From Streptomyces sp. NBC_00443 (GTDB lineage: Bacteria; Actinomycetota; Actinomycetes; Streptomycetales; Streptomycetaceae), in contig NZ_CP107917.1 in assembly GCF_036014175.1 (NCBI RefSeq), positions 1 through 64,000 of the forward strand: a stretch of DNA of 64,000 nucleotides, written 5' to 3'. Position numbers and translations under genes: made by a program. The notes beneath the pieces are model-generated. The model ran no database searches. It was not told where the DNA came from and saw nothing but the letters and a program-made list of their open reading frames with translations. Positions 26,384-35,800 of the stretch are shown here, one piece after another. Positions within the stretch are counted from its first letter, which is position 1; every line of letters starts with the position of its first letter.

Positions 26384-26641
26384 CCCAGTGCGCAGGCGCG
26401 GTGGTGGGCGCGCGCCTGGTGCACACGGTGGGCGGCCACGACCGAGCGGCATCCGCACTGCCGCCGTGAGCCGGACGCTCAGGAGCTGGAGTTCACGCAG
26501 GGCGTGCACCGGTTCAAGCTCGACTGCGGCTGGCACCCGGCCGACCTCTGGACGAAGGACGTCACCGCAGCCGAGAAGGCCGCGCTCGTGCGCGCGTTCG
26601 TCGGCGCGGCCCTCGCCGGGCAGGAGCCCCTGCCACCCTGA
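26261..26641 (+). CDS. hypothetical protein, only the C-terminal half looks coding
   Basis: The frame opens at GTG 26261, inside the repeat cluster, and its first 65 codons look non-coding (Arg/Trp/Cys-rich). From about 26462 the sequence is convincing (ELEFTQGVHRFKLDCGWHPA, then DLWTKDVTAAEKAALVRAF) and ends with LAGQEPLPP. It is either a truncated gene or a small gene with an unrecognised start near 26462. Family unknown. It converges with tpg and stops about 140 bp from it. Confidence 0.35.
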   Translation: MANCTSKWPSRSQSRTGAHRVRIDRRVWCASNAPLTAPRCAPSAQARWWARAWCTRWAATTERHPHCRREPDAQELEFTQGVHRFKLDCGWHPADLWTKDVTAAEKAALVRAFVGAALAGQEPLPP

Positions 26642-26731
26642 ACGCCGGGTCCGAGGCGCAGTGACCTGCAGGCCTTGACGTCGTTGCACACATCATTGTG
26701 TCCATGAACATCCGCACCCGCGGATACGCGA

Positions 26732-26761
26732 GCGAGCCCGGATCAACTGGTCCGGGTTCGC
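26732..26761 (-). terminator. hairpin downstream of tpg
   Basis: Eleven-base arms (26732-26742 and 26751-26761) pair with one G-U around an 8-nt loop, about 20 bp beyond the tpg stop. Likely end of the tap–tpg transcript. Confidence 0.65.
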
Positions 26762-26781
26762 AGCCTGGTCGAGGTCGGCCC

Positions 26782-27339
26782 CTACAAGTCGAACTCCAGG
26801 TGCTCGATGTCGGTGAAACGCACTTCCTGCAGGCTTCCGGCGCGACGGCCGTTGTCCTGGAAGTACACCTCCTTGAGCGCTTCGGCGGCGATCTCCTTGA
26901 GCTGCTGCTCGGTCGCGCCGGCCTCCTGGGCGTCAAAGAAGCGGGCGGCGTAGTGGGGCGGCAGCGCGACGGTCAGGTGCCGGATACGGTCCTGGTCCGT
27001 CGACCCGATCGGCGCGGTGTAGCCCATGCGGGCGCGGGTGTCGATGACGATGCCGCCGGTGGTCGCCGCCTTCTGCCGGGCCTGGGCCCGGATCTGCGGC
27101 TGCCACCGTTTCTTCACCTCCTGCTCGAGGCGCGCGGCGAGGTCCTTGCGGGGGTGTTTGGCCTTTCCCGCCACGTACCGTTCCACCTGCCGCTGGGAGA
27201 TACCGAGCAGTTCGGCGACGGCCTTCGTGCCCTTGAGCTGCTTGACCAGGTACCGCATCTGCGGGCCCGCGTTCTTGGGAGCCGGGCGGGTGAACGCCTT
27301 CTGCACCGCGGCGTCCAGGCCGTCGCCGAACACGCTCAT
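26782..27339 (-). CDS. tpg: telomere terminal protein Tpg
   Basis: A 185-aa protein, the normal Tpg length. Conserved blocks are easily recognised: MRYLVKQLKGTKAVAELLGI with its helix-turn-helix (SQRQVERYVAG), RKDLAARLEQEVKKRWQPQI, GGIVIDTRARMGYTAPIGST, and the C-terminus RFTDIEHLEFDL. Tpg is covalently joined to the 5' ends of Streptomyces linear replicons and primes end-patching. Its start lies 7 bp after the tap stop, with the ribosome site (GGGGAGTAGG) overlapping the tap stop codon, so the two are co-translated. The frame is intact, so the replicon can probably maintain its own telomeres. Confidence 0.95.
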   Translation of the reverse strand: MSVFGDGLDAAVQKAFTRPAPKNAGPQMRYLVKQLKGTKAVAELLGISQRQVERYVAGKAKHPRKDLAARLEQEVKKRWQPQIRAQARQKAATTGGIVIDTRARMGYTAPIGSTDQDRIRHLTVALPPHYAARFFDAQEAGATEQQLKEIAAEALKEVYFQDNGRRAGSLQEVRFTDIEHLEFDL

Positions 27340-27346
27340 CGTCTAC

Positions 27347-29581
27347 CTACTCCCCGTTGTCCTTGTTGGTGATCTCGCCCGACTTGATGTAGCGGGCGAG
27401 GTTGAGCTCGGGCGCCTGGTACTGCTCGCGGACGCCCTCGCCCCACAGCACGGTCTGGGTGCCCTCGTGCTTGACCATGCCGGGTGAGACGCCGACCCTC
27501 CAGCCGCCCGGGAGCGGCTTGCCGTCGCGGTAGGGCAGGAAGTCCAGCGGTCCCGTGCCGTCGACCGCGTACACGACGCAGTCCGAGAGGATCGCGACTG
27601 GGTATTGCCCGGTGAACGCCGCGTGCCTGAGGATCTTGCGGTGCATGTTGATCCGGGTGCGCGCGATGACTGCGGCCCGGATGTCTGGCCGCCAGGTCGC
27701 ACGGGACATCGCTCGCCACGGCTGGCCGGGCGTCCAGCCCTCGCCGCGCGGCCGTTCCGCAAGTTTGCCGATGGTGCCCTTCGCGGTCATCTTGATGGCG
27801 TCCACGACGAGCGCCAGTTCGGGGTCGGCCTGCCGGTAGCTGCCCCGCACGGCGAGGAAGTCCTGCGGCGCCAGGTCGGCGCTCACGCCGAGGTCGGTCA
27901 TCGTGTCGATGTAGGCGTCGCGCAGCCGGTTGTACCAGGCGTCCAGATAGCGGCCGGTGTCGTAGCGCACCCACGCCTCGACGGGCGCGACCTCGTAGCC
28001 GAGCTCCACCGCGTACGCGACGGTCGGGGTCGCATACCAGGCCGGCCCCTCGGGACGCTCACCGCTCGAGGTGAACGGGCTGGGCAGCAGCGAGCCGTCC
28101 AGCTCCGCCCACTCCTTGCCGAGCTTCACCCGCGACAGGTCGACGTGGGACAGGTCCACCAGCCACGCGCCGGGCAGTTTCGGATCGAACACCGGCACCT
28201 TGACGTGCGTGGGCGCGCCGAGGCCGACGACCAGACCGTTCGCCCCGGCCGCGAACGCGAGGTTGACGTCGATGCCGACCAGGTGGCGACGCAGGCATTC
28301 GTCGTCGGTGAGCGGGCGAGCCCAGTCCAGAGCCTCTTCGAAGAGCTTCTCCGCCGGAGTACGGCGGTGGAAGCGGGGAAGGTCGGCGAGCATCGGGTGC
28401 CCATCGGGGGCCTCGCACGGCGCCGGGTCGATCGGGTCCTTGCCCAAGGAGCCGGGGTTGCGCTCGGAGCGCCGCTTGCCGCTGTCGTCGGCCTCCGAGG
28501 CGCGGGTCGGCGGGTGCAGGGCGGTCAGCAGTTCCAGACCGGTCACTGCGGTCGACCCGCGTGGCGTCATCACCCGGGACGCGTACACCCCCAGGATCCG
28601 GGCGAGTTCCGCCGGCGGAAGCTGCCCGGCGTGGCCCCAGCTGCGGGTATCGAGCGCGTTCCAGGACGGGATGCACAGCTGGACACAGGCCCGCTCCGAA
28701 CCCTGCGCGGGGCGGTAGATCCGCGCCCACGGCCCGAACCCGCGCTTGGTCAGCTTCCAGTCGGCGCGGGCCAGCTGTTTGATGACCTTGTGACCCTCCG
28801 GCAACCGCCCGGCGTCCCGCTCCTCCTCCGAGAGGACGGCCGGCAGGCCGTAGCGCTCCAGCGCGGCCGCGGTGAGCACGATCAGCGGGTCGCCGTCCTT
28901 GCCCGGGCCGGACAGCTTCGACTGCCCGAGCTTCGCCTCCCGCAGCGTCCAGTCGACCAGGGACGGTAGGGACTTGGCAGGCACGTCCAGGACCTGGCCA
29001 CCGACGCAGTACGCGAGGACCTGGCCGTCGTCGTCGACATCGACGACAGCGAGCGGACCGTTGGCGAAACGAGGGTCGGAACCGGCCGGGGTGTTCGCCG
29101 GGGTTGCCCTCCTGACGGCCGGGCCGCGCGACGTCGACGACGGCCCGGCGGTCGGGGCCGGACGCGCGGCGGCCGGAGCGAGCTCGGGGGCGAGGCTGGG
29201 CTGGGTGTTCCATTCAGTCGTCGTGACCGCAGCCTCGGAGACCGGACCTGTGGACGTGGACCGCACTTCTGGAGCCGGGGCGAGAGTGTTGGCGACGTCC
29301 GGGACGGGAGTGTCCTCGGAGGGCGCCGCGAAGTTGGGGTCGGCGGGGTAAAGCTCCGCGAGCTTGCTGAGCAGGCGCGCGTACGCGTCGCGCTCCGGCG
29401 GCCGCGGCTCCGTCTTGCCGGACTCCCAGCCGCTGACGGTCGCCCGCCTGACCTCCAGGGCGGCCGCGACCTCATCCAGGGTCAGGCCGTGGGCAGTGCG
29501 CAGCCGTTTGCGCTCTGTCGGCGGTGGCAGCGGGGACCGGGACGCGACCAGTGCGTCGACCCGCTCGAACAACTCGGACAT
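27347..29581 (-). CDS. tap: telomere-associated protein Tap
   Basis: A 744-aa protein from ATG 29581, behind the ribosome site AGGAGGTG; the frame is open beyond but this start matches the family. Residues 25-60 are an XRE-type HTH (LTLDEVAAALEVRRATVSGW). A Pro/Ala/Thr-rich linker follows, then the conserved Tap body (RIYRPAQGSERACVQLCIPS, SRATWRPDIRAAVIARTRIN). Tap binds the single-stranded telomere overhang and recruits Tpg. The downstream tpg gene is in the same operon. Three GTAC sites upstream are probable binding sites. Intact over 2.2 kb. Confidence 0.93.
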   Translation of the reverse strand: MSELFERVDALVASRSPLPPPTERKRLRTAHGLTLDEVAAALEVRRATVSGWESGKTEPRPPERDAYARLLSKLAELYPADPNFAAPSEDTPVPDVANTLAPAPEVRSTSTGPVSEAAVTTTEWNTQPSLAPELAPAAARPAPTAGPSSTSRGPAVRRATPANTPAGSDPRFANGPLAVVDVDDDGQVLAYCVGGQVLDVPAKSLPSLVDWTLREAKLGQSKLSGPGKDGDPLIVLTAAALERYGLPAVLSEEERDAGRLPEGHKVIKQLARADWKLTKRGFGPWARIYRPAQGSERACVQLCIPSWNALDTRSWGHAGQLPPAELARILGVYASRVMTPRGSTAVTGLELLTALHPPTRASEADDSGKRRSERNPGSLGKDPIDPAPCEAPDGHPMLADLPRFHRRTPAEKLFEEALDWARPLTDDECLRRHLVGIDVNLAFAAGANGLVVGLGAPTHVKVPVFDPKLPGAWLVDLSHVDLSRVKLGKEWAELDGSLLPSPFTSSGERPEGPAWYATPTVAYAVELGYEVAPVEAWVRYDTGRYLDAWYNRLRDAYIDTMTDLGVSADLAPQDFLAVRGSYRQADPELALVVDAIKMTAKGTIGKLAERPRGEGWTPGQPWRAMSRATWRPDIRAAVIARTRINMHRKILRHAAFTGQYPVAILSDCVVYAVDGTGPLDFLPYRDGKPLPGGWRVGVSPGMVKHEGTQTVLWGEGVREQYQAPELNLARYIKSGEITNKDNGE

Positions 29582-29616
29582 GGAACACCTCCTGTTCCTC
29601 AACTCTAGCTTTGAAC

Positions 29617-29643
29617 CGTACATATCACGTACGAAACGCGTAC
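29617..29643 (-). promoter_or_regulatory. phased GTAC operators upstream of tap
   Basis: GTAC cores at 29618, 29629 and 29640 are exactly 11 bp apart, so they lie on one face of the helix. CGTAC…GTACG (29617-29633) is an inverted repeat. Position 35-60 bp upstream of tap suggests autoregulation by its XRE domain. Confidence 0.55.
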
Positions 29644-29669
29644 AGATCGCGGACATCTGCTATGTGATG

Positions 29670-30080
29670 CCTGGCCGGAGGCCGCTACCAGGTCGGATTC
29701 GCCCTCGCCGGCCGCAAGATCACCGTCCGCCTCGACGGACACCTCATGCACGCCATCGCCGACAACGCCCTGATGGGAACGCGGCCCTGCCCCGTTCCAG
29801 CCGACCGCCTGGGACAGATCGGCGGGGCAGGGAGGGCGACGTCCCCGCTGCCGTCTCCGCCCCTGTCGGCCGGTGCCATCAGGCCCAGCGCAAGGTGCAT
29901 GCCAGCGGCCGCTTCATGATCAACGGCCAGTTCATCAAGCTCGGCCGGGGCCATGCCGGAAAGATCGTCACAGTCGTCATCGAGGACACCCCCTACCGGA
30001 TCCTGCACGGAGAAGACGAACTCACTGTCCGCCCCAGCAAGAACCCCCGACCGAAGTCCTGGGACCTCACACCGACATAA
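29670..30080 (+). pseudogene. C-terminal remnant of an integrase-type (IS481-like) transposase
   Basis: Two coding pieces in different phases are visible: GGRYQVGFALAGRKITVRLD with LMHAIADNALMGT near 29670-29790, and RKVHASGRFMINGQFIKLGR with GHAGKIVTVVIEDTPYRILH up to 30080. These beta-strand repeats are typical of the C-terminal domains of IS481-like and related integrase transposases in Streptomyces. No catalytic core remains and the joining region is frameshifted. It lies between tap and the second IS3 copy. Confidence 0.55.
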
Positions 30081-30177
30081 GTTCACAGCCCCTCGCTCAA
30101 CAGTCGGGCGGCAGCCGACCTGGCGGGTCCTCTGTTCGCAAGTAGGGGACTGCTGCATGATCGGGTGACAGCGGGGT

Positions 30178-31070
30178 TTATGCAGCCAGAGCTGCGGGTG
30201 GGGTCATGATGGTCTCGTACTCGACGGGGGTCAATCGGCCCAGGCGTCGCTGCCGCCGGCGCCGGTGATAGGTCCGCTCGATCCAGGAGACGATCGCGAT
30301 CCGCAACTCTTGGCGGGTGGGCCAGACGCGGCGGTCGAGGATGTTCTTCTGCAGCAGTGCGAAGAAGCTCTCCATCGCGGCGTTGTCGCCGGCGGCCCCG
30401 ACCCGGCCCATCGAGCCGACCAGGCCGTGCCGGGTGAGGACGGCGGCGACCTTGCGGGAGCGGAATTGCGATCCGCGGTCGGAGTGCACGACGCATCCCA
30501 CAGCGGGGCTGCGGCGGGCGACGGCGGACTCCAGCGCTCTCACCGCGAGGCGGGACTTCATCCGGGCGTCGATGGAATAGCCCACGATGCGACCGGAGTA
30601 CACGTCCTTGACGGCGCACAGATACAGCTTGCCCTCGCCGGTTGCGTGCTCGGTGATGTCCGTGAGCCACAGCCGGTTCGGCCCGTCCGCGGTGAAGTCC
30701 CGCCGCACCAGGTCGTCGTGGACCGGTGGCCCGGCCTTGGCGTTCTTCCCGCGGCCGCTTCGCTTGCCGAAGGCACTCCACCAGCTGTTGTCCCGGCAGA
30801 TTCGCCAGGCGGTCCGCTCGGCCATCACCTCACCGGCCGCGCGGGCCTCATCGAGAAGGAAGCGGTGCCCGAACTCGGGATCGTCGCGGTGCGCGTCGAA
30901 CAGGGCGTTGGCGCCCGGTACGCCCCGGCCATCTCAGCATCAGTGACCGGCCTGGTCAGCCACCGGTAGTAGGGCTGACGGGCCAGCCCGAGCACCCGGC
31001 ACGTCACCGCCACCGGCACCCGGCAAGGGGCAGCGGCGGCGGCCAGCTCGCGGACGAGCGGGTACATCAT
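30178..31070 (-). pseudogene. IS3-family OrfB transposase, copy 2, frameshifted
   Basis: Same gene as at 9888-10778. The frame is broken near 30915: copy 1 reads GCCAAT where this copy reads GCGCCAAC, a net gain of 2 nt, giving YRAPTPC instead of YRANALF. The rest is open in the next phase to 30178. The catalytic VHSDRGSQ motif is intact here, unlike in copy 1. Neither copy therefore encodes a complete active OrfB. Confidence 0.9.
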
Positions 31071-31360
31071 TTTGCCGGCAGGTTCGCCTGCGACAGATAC
31101 GCCGCAGCCCTCCTGAGCACGTCGTTCTCCTGCTCCAGCAGCCGGATCCGTTTGCGGGCCTCGCGCAGCTCGGCCGACTCACCCGACGCCGTTGCGGGCC
31201 TGGCCCCTTCGTCGGTGTCGGCGCGGCGCAGCCACTTCGACAGCGTGATCGGGTGGGCCCCGAAGTCGGCGGCGATCTGTTCCAGTGTGACGCCGGGCTC
31301 GCGGTTGCGCGCGACCCGCACGACGTCCTCGCGGAACTCCTTCGGATACGGCTTGGGCAC
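31067..31360 (-). CDS. IS3-family OrfA, copy 2
   Basis: A 97-aa OrfA with the same sequence as copy 1 (HTH plus leucine coiled coil). GTG start at 31360, with a 4-bp overlap to orfB. It can still be made, and OrfA alone may repress transposition of related elements. Confidence 0.9.
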   Translation of the reverse strand: MPKPYPKEFREDVVRVARNREPGVTLEQIAADFGAHPITLSKWLRRADTDEGARPATASGESAELREARKRIRLLEQENDVLRRAAAYLSQANLPAK

Positions 31361-31494
31361 TGCAACATCCTTCCAGGCCGCTTCTCAGCAAGCCAGGTCA
31401 GGTGTCACCCAACCCTGCAGCAGTCCCCGGTGTGCACTCATTGGCACGCTCCCTCGATACCGCGGCACGGTCCCGCCATAGCAGCCTGACCCTG

Positions 31495-31530
31495 TGGTGA
31501 CCCCGGAGCCTTACTGCTCCGGGGTCACCA
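31495..31530. terminator. perfect 15-bp hairpin
   Basis: Arms 31495-31509 and 31516-31530 around a 6-nt loop; it overlaps the end of the minus-strand membrane-protein fragment and would terminate its transcript. Confidence 0.65.
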
Positions 31531-32005
31531 GCATGTTCGCGGCGGCCAGCGGGACCAGCGCCCACAGGACGGCCACCGTAATGATTCAGAACGTTGGTCG
31601 TGGCACCTGCAGTGTCAGTGGCCGCCGTTAGGGCCAGGGCTGTGATCAGGGAGTACTACCCGCGGGCAGTGCAGCATCTGGAGGCCGCGCAGCAGGCCAG
31701 GACATCAATGGCGCAGCCGTGGATGCGCTGTTGGAGGATGGGCTCGTCAAGGAAGGTGTGTGCACGGATCCGGACGAGTCGAGGGTCCTCAATGCTTGGC
31801 CGCCGGGGCGGCAGGCGGCGGACCTGACCGACTAGTTCCGCAGGTGCGTCCAGGAGTTGTGGGCGTGTCTGGACGCACTGGTAGCGGACTCGGTTGAGGC
31901 AAGGCATTCAGCGTTCAGCATCAGCTGCCTCAGCCGGAGCGCCCCCGGTTCTTTCCGGTCGCCGATTCTTCGGAGGGGTTCGGAGCACTGCCGGCGGAGT
32001 CATGT

Positions 32006-32200
32006 ATGGGCGGCGCCCTGCGCTCACACGTGGCCATGGTGGAGGACTGCCGGCCCTTCCAGGACAGCGACCATCGACCGGATCCGCCGGGGCTGGACTA
32101 TCTCGTGGAGTGGGACGCCGCGATCGTCCGGCCGGTGCGCCGGCCGGACGGGCGCTGGAAAGCCGCGGCCGTGCTTTCTATGGCTAGGTCAGTTGGCTGA
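32006..32200 (+). CDS. possible small soluble protein
   Basis: A 64-codon frame whose product (MVEDCRPFQDSDHRPDPPGL, then DYLVEWDAAIVRPVRR) looks protein-like, unlike the other two phases. No ribosome site or family is recognised, and the upstream region is degenerate. It may be the tail of a decayed gene. Confidence 0.3.
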   Translation: MGGALRSHVAMVEDCRPFQDSDHRPDPPGLDYLVEWDAAIVRPVRRPDGRWKAAAVLSMARSVG

Positions 32201-32385
32201 GCAGATCCTGCCCGGAGCAGGAACGACGCGAGCGTGACCGCTGCTTGCCGCGCCTGCGCGATGGGCGATTGCGGCCGCGAGCTGACCGGTTGGCAGCGGC
32301 GATCCACGCGCCGCGATCGTCCTTGCGTCCCCGGCGGTGACCGGGTCTCAACAGGGCTTGGAGGAGCCCCGGTGCGATTTTGTAC

Positions 32386-32871
32386 TCACGCCGATTTCAC
32401 GTAGTCGTAGAAGAAATCACTGAATGAGTCCGCCACCCGGACGGGGGCGGGGGAATCCTCGGTGAGGCACCACACCGTGCCCTCTTGGCGAGTGTCGACG
32501 TAGAAGTAGATGTAACCCTGATGAGAGGCGACAAAAATCGCGCCCGCAAGGTCGCAGGAGATGCCGACCTCATTGCACAGGGAAACAGCACTCTCTCGTA
32601 TACCGAGGATGGCAGGGTAAAAGACGACCTGCGAGGCGAGCGTGTTCCCGGAACCGGCGCCCATACAGCGCAGGAAGTCGGCATACTCCGGGTCCAATCG
32701 GACACCCTGGTCTGTCGCGATCTCCTCAAGGGCGCTTTCGGGGAGGCCTCGAGACGCCCGGTCGTCGATGAGTCCCTCGTCGACGAGTCGGGAGTAGGCC
32801 GCCCAGAAGGGCCCCTCCGGAGAGGCCAGATGCCGCTGATCGGCCCGGGGTTGCCGGCGGAAGAACTTCAT
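32386..32871 (-). CDS. SMI1/KNR4 (SUKH) family immunity protein
   Basis: A 161-aa protein from ATG 32871 behind GAGGAGG. It has the SUKH pattern: an N-terminal helical segment, LPESALEEIATDQGVRLDPE followed by YADFLRCMGAGSGN, a strand run, and a C-terminal FVASHQGYIYFYVDT with final helix. SUKH proteins neutralise polymorphic toxins, often nucleases or deaminases, by direct binding. The gene starts 19 bp after the stop of the RHS protein, exactly where the cognate immunity gene is expected. Its cytoplasmic nature (no signal peptide) fits. Confidence 0.85.
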   Translation of the reverse strand: MKFFRRQPRADQRHLASPEGPFWAAYSRLVDEGLIDDRASRGLPESALEEIATDQGVRLDPEYADFLRCMGAGSGNTLASQVVFYPAILGIRESAVSLCNEVGISCDLAGAIFVASHQGYIYFYVDTRQEGTVWCLTEDSPAPVRVADSFSDFFYDYVKSA

Positions 32872-32890
32872 CGGCTGCCTCCTCGGCTGC

Positions 32891-35800
32891 TCACGAGATG
32901 CCAATGCGCAGCCATATGTTCGGGTATCGCTCGTTGAACTGTGTGAACACATCCTGGCATGACCCGCAGGCCTCAAAGTTCGTGTGGACGGTCAGGATGC
33001 CCTTCGCGTTCCGGTTGTCACCTAGCTGTTTCGCCACTTCTTCGAGGATCTTGTACTCGGAGTCGGTGTTCCGGGGGATGCCGCCGGGATTCAGAGAACG
33101 TGTCGTGAAGACCGGGTTCTCCGGTGCGTCGACGAATCCTTTTCGCGGGGCCTTACCGCTCACGGATTTGAAGGTCTGGGGTGCCTCACCGTGCAGTTGG
33201 AGCACTCCCCCGGAAAACGCTCTGCCCGCCTTGATAGCTTCAAACTCGCGCAGATGCCGCATGATCTGTTGGGCGACGGCGTCGTGGACGTTGCCGGCTT
33301 TCTGCGCTGCGCTGGCGAACTTTCCCGCTCGGATGAGCGCCTTGATGGCCCGTACGGCTCCCTTGGCGATGGCGCCGATGCCGGCCCCTGCAAGCATGGC
33401 GCAGGCGAAGTTGCTACCGTCCGAGCAGTCCTTGACGTCTGGCACAGGCGTCATGGCGTAGGCGAAGGACAGAAGCAGGTCCGGTTTTGTGGGTACCCAA
33501 CCCGGCATGATGACCGGCGGAGCCTGGGGTGCGGGACTCGGCGTGGCCATTGCCCCGTTGCCTGTGCTCGCCGTGCCGGAGGTGTCAAGCACCCACTCGT
33601 TTTCTCTCTCGGGGTGGTACACCGAGTCGCTGTCGGGAACGCCGTTGGTACAGCCGGTGATGACCCCGCTCATGCACTCTGGAGTTCCAAGCCCCGACGG
33701 GTCGGCCAGTGTGGCGGGATTGTTCTCGCTGTAGCCGTAGCCGTTGAGCGACTGATGCTTCTCAAGTTCGAGCAGCGGGTCGACGCTGATGAAGCGGCCG
33801 ATCGAGTGATCGTATTGGCGGGCACCGACCTGGGTGAGTCCGGTGGCCTCATCTGAGGTCTTGCCGAGGAACGCCTTGTCGTCCATCCACGCCCCGGTAC
33901 CTCCGTCGCGGGTCTCACCGAAGGGTGCGAAACGTCTCTTGGTGATGGCCTGGTCAGTGGCGGCGAGGGCAAGTGTGGATGTGCCGTGGGCGTCACTGGC
34001 GAGGAAGAACAGGGTCTCCGAGCCGGACTCGTTGGTGCGCACCGCGATGGTGGTGCCGTTCGCCGTGTAGTAGCGCAGGCCCCAGAAGTCGCCGGTCGCC
34101 GCGTTGTAGTGAACCTCCGTGGCACCCAGGTACAGGACGGTCTCGCCAACCGTGTTGCGGCGAAGCAGCAGGTTGCCGTCGGCGTCGTACATGTACTTAG
34201 TCGTGCCGGCGTCCGCATTCGTACCGGACTCGGCGAGCGTGTCCAGCTTGCCTTCGCTGTTCCATGTCAGGGTCTGGGTGGATGCGCCGTCGGGGCGGGT
34301 GGTGGTTGCACCGATGTCGTTGTAGGCGTACTTCTCCTCCGCCGTCAGGCAGTTACCGCTGGTCGTTGTCGACAACAGGGTGTGGGGCCGGTCGGGTTCG
34401 TAGCAGTACGTCTGCGTCGTTGTGCGGGCCGCGGTGTGCTTGGTCTGCGTGGAGCGCAGGCCCGCGTCGGTGTAGGTGTACGACGTCCAGTACGGAGATG
34501 CCCCGTCGAGGTTGCCCGTGGTCCGGCCGGAAGCGGAGCAGTCGGCCGTCTTCGGGGTCCAGACCCCGGTGAGCCGCCGGTAACCGTCGTAGGTGAAGCA
34601 CTGGTTGTCGGCCGCGCTAGTGCCGCCGAGGTTGGTCGGGTCGGAGATGGACAGGACGTTGCCAGCTTCGTCGTATCCGTACTTGAGGTCCTGGAGCATG
34701 TAGGCGTGCGTGGTGGTCGTCACGTGCGACTCGGTGAGGCGATTAGTGCCCTCCTCCCACGTGTTGGTGACGTACGCCTTCTTGGTTCCGGCTGCCGCGG
34801 ATGCGCCTAGAGTGAGCTGTTCGACCTGGCCAAGCGCGGAGTAGGAGGCACCGAGCACGTAGGCGGAGGTACCGGAGAGGGTCTCGGGGAGTGCCGTGTT
34901 GGTGTAGGTGGTGGAGACGTACTCGTCGTCCAGGCCGCCCGCGGCTGGCTCGTAATTGGAGGCGATGGTGCCGTCGACGTTGTAGTCCGTCTTGCTCGTC
35001 AGTGTCGAGGTGACCGCGCCCGAGGTCACCAGCGGGTCGTCGGACGGCAGGGTGAACTTCGACTCGGTGACCTGATAGAGGCTGTCGTAGGAGACGACCG
35101 CGTCGGTGTAGGCGTCACCACTCGCCCCCCCCACGTAGCGGGTGGTCGAGTCCAACTCGCCCTTGGCCAGGTTGTCGTAGGCATACGCTGTCAGCTTGTT
35201 CGCGTCCGCCTTGGAGGTCTCGTACGTGGCGGTTGGGCGGCCGATCTTGTCGTACGTGTACAGCAGCTTCTTGCCGCGCGCGTCTGTGGTGCTCTCCCGT
35301 TGGTCGAGAGCCGTGTAGGCGGTCGTGGTCGTGCCGGTGTCCGGGTCGGTCGCTGAGTTCTGACGGCCCATCAGGTCATAGCCGTAGGACCATTGCTCGC
35401 CCTCCGGACCCGTGATCGTCTTCTTCAGGCCGTCCCGCGTGTAGGTGTACGAGGTGGAGGTGTACTCGGTGCCGGTCGGTGATGTTCCCGGGTATTCCCG
35501 GCGTTCGGTGATCCGGCCGTGGGCGTCTGTGAAGACTCTGGTCGCGGAGCCGCCCTTCACGGCGGTGGTCGCGGTCTCGTCGCCGGTGTGGGTCGTGGTG
35601 GTGGACCACTCCTCTACTCCACCGATCAGGAAGGTGGACTTCACCGCCCGCCCGGCGCCGTCGTAGGCGGTTTGGGTCTGGCTGGGCGCCTCGCCGTACT
35701 CGGCGCGCGTGTAGGTGCCGTTGGGCTTGCTGGTGGTGTCGTAGATGTCGGTGAACGTCTCGTAGGCCAGGCCGCGGGTGTCGTAGCGGGTGTCGGTGAG

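Larger units (their letters stand above)
30146..31427 (-). mobile_element. IS3-family element, copy 2 (about 1,282 bp), inverted relative to copy 1
   Basis: Near-identical to 9531-10809 but on the opposite strand, with terminal inverted repeats GGGACTGCTGC at both ends. Differences include a 2-nt insertion in orfB and one extra A after the orfB stop. No target duplication is evident (flanks CAAGTA and GGTGTG). The two copies bracket about 19.3 kb. Confidence 0.9.
31428..32385. other. gene-poor region with fragments
   Basis: A minus-strand tail of a membrane protein (VAVLWALVPLAAANMLVTPE) ends near 31511, cut on its upstream side. On the plus strand broken coding-like pieces occur at 31620-31830 and 32006-32200. 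A hairpin lies at 31495-31530. No complete gene is recognised in these 950 bp. Confidence 0.4.

Noticed and set aside
26300..26390. CRISPR-like array
   Set aside because: Repeats are only 8-11 bp and spacers are unequal in content; no Cas gene is in the window.
27605..28969. 454-codon plus-strand frame opposite tap
   Set aside because: Antisense shadow of tap; composition is His/Gly/Arg-rich without domain features.
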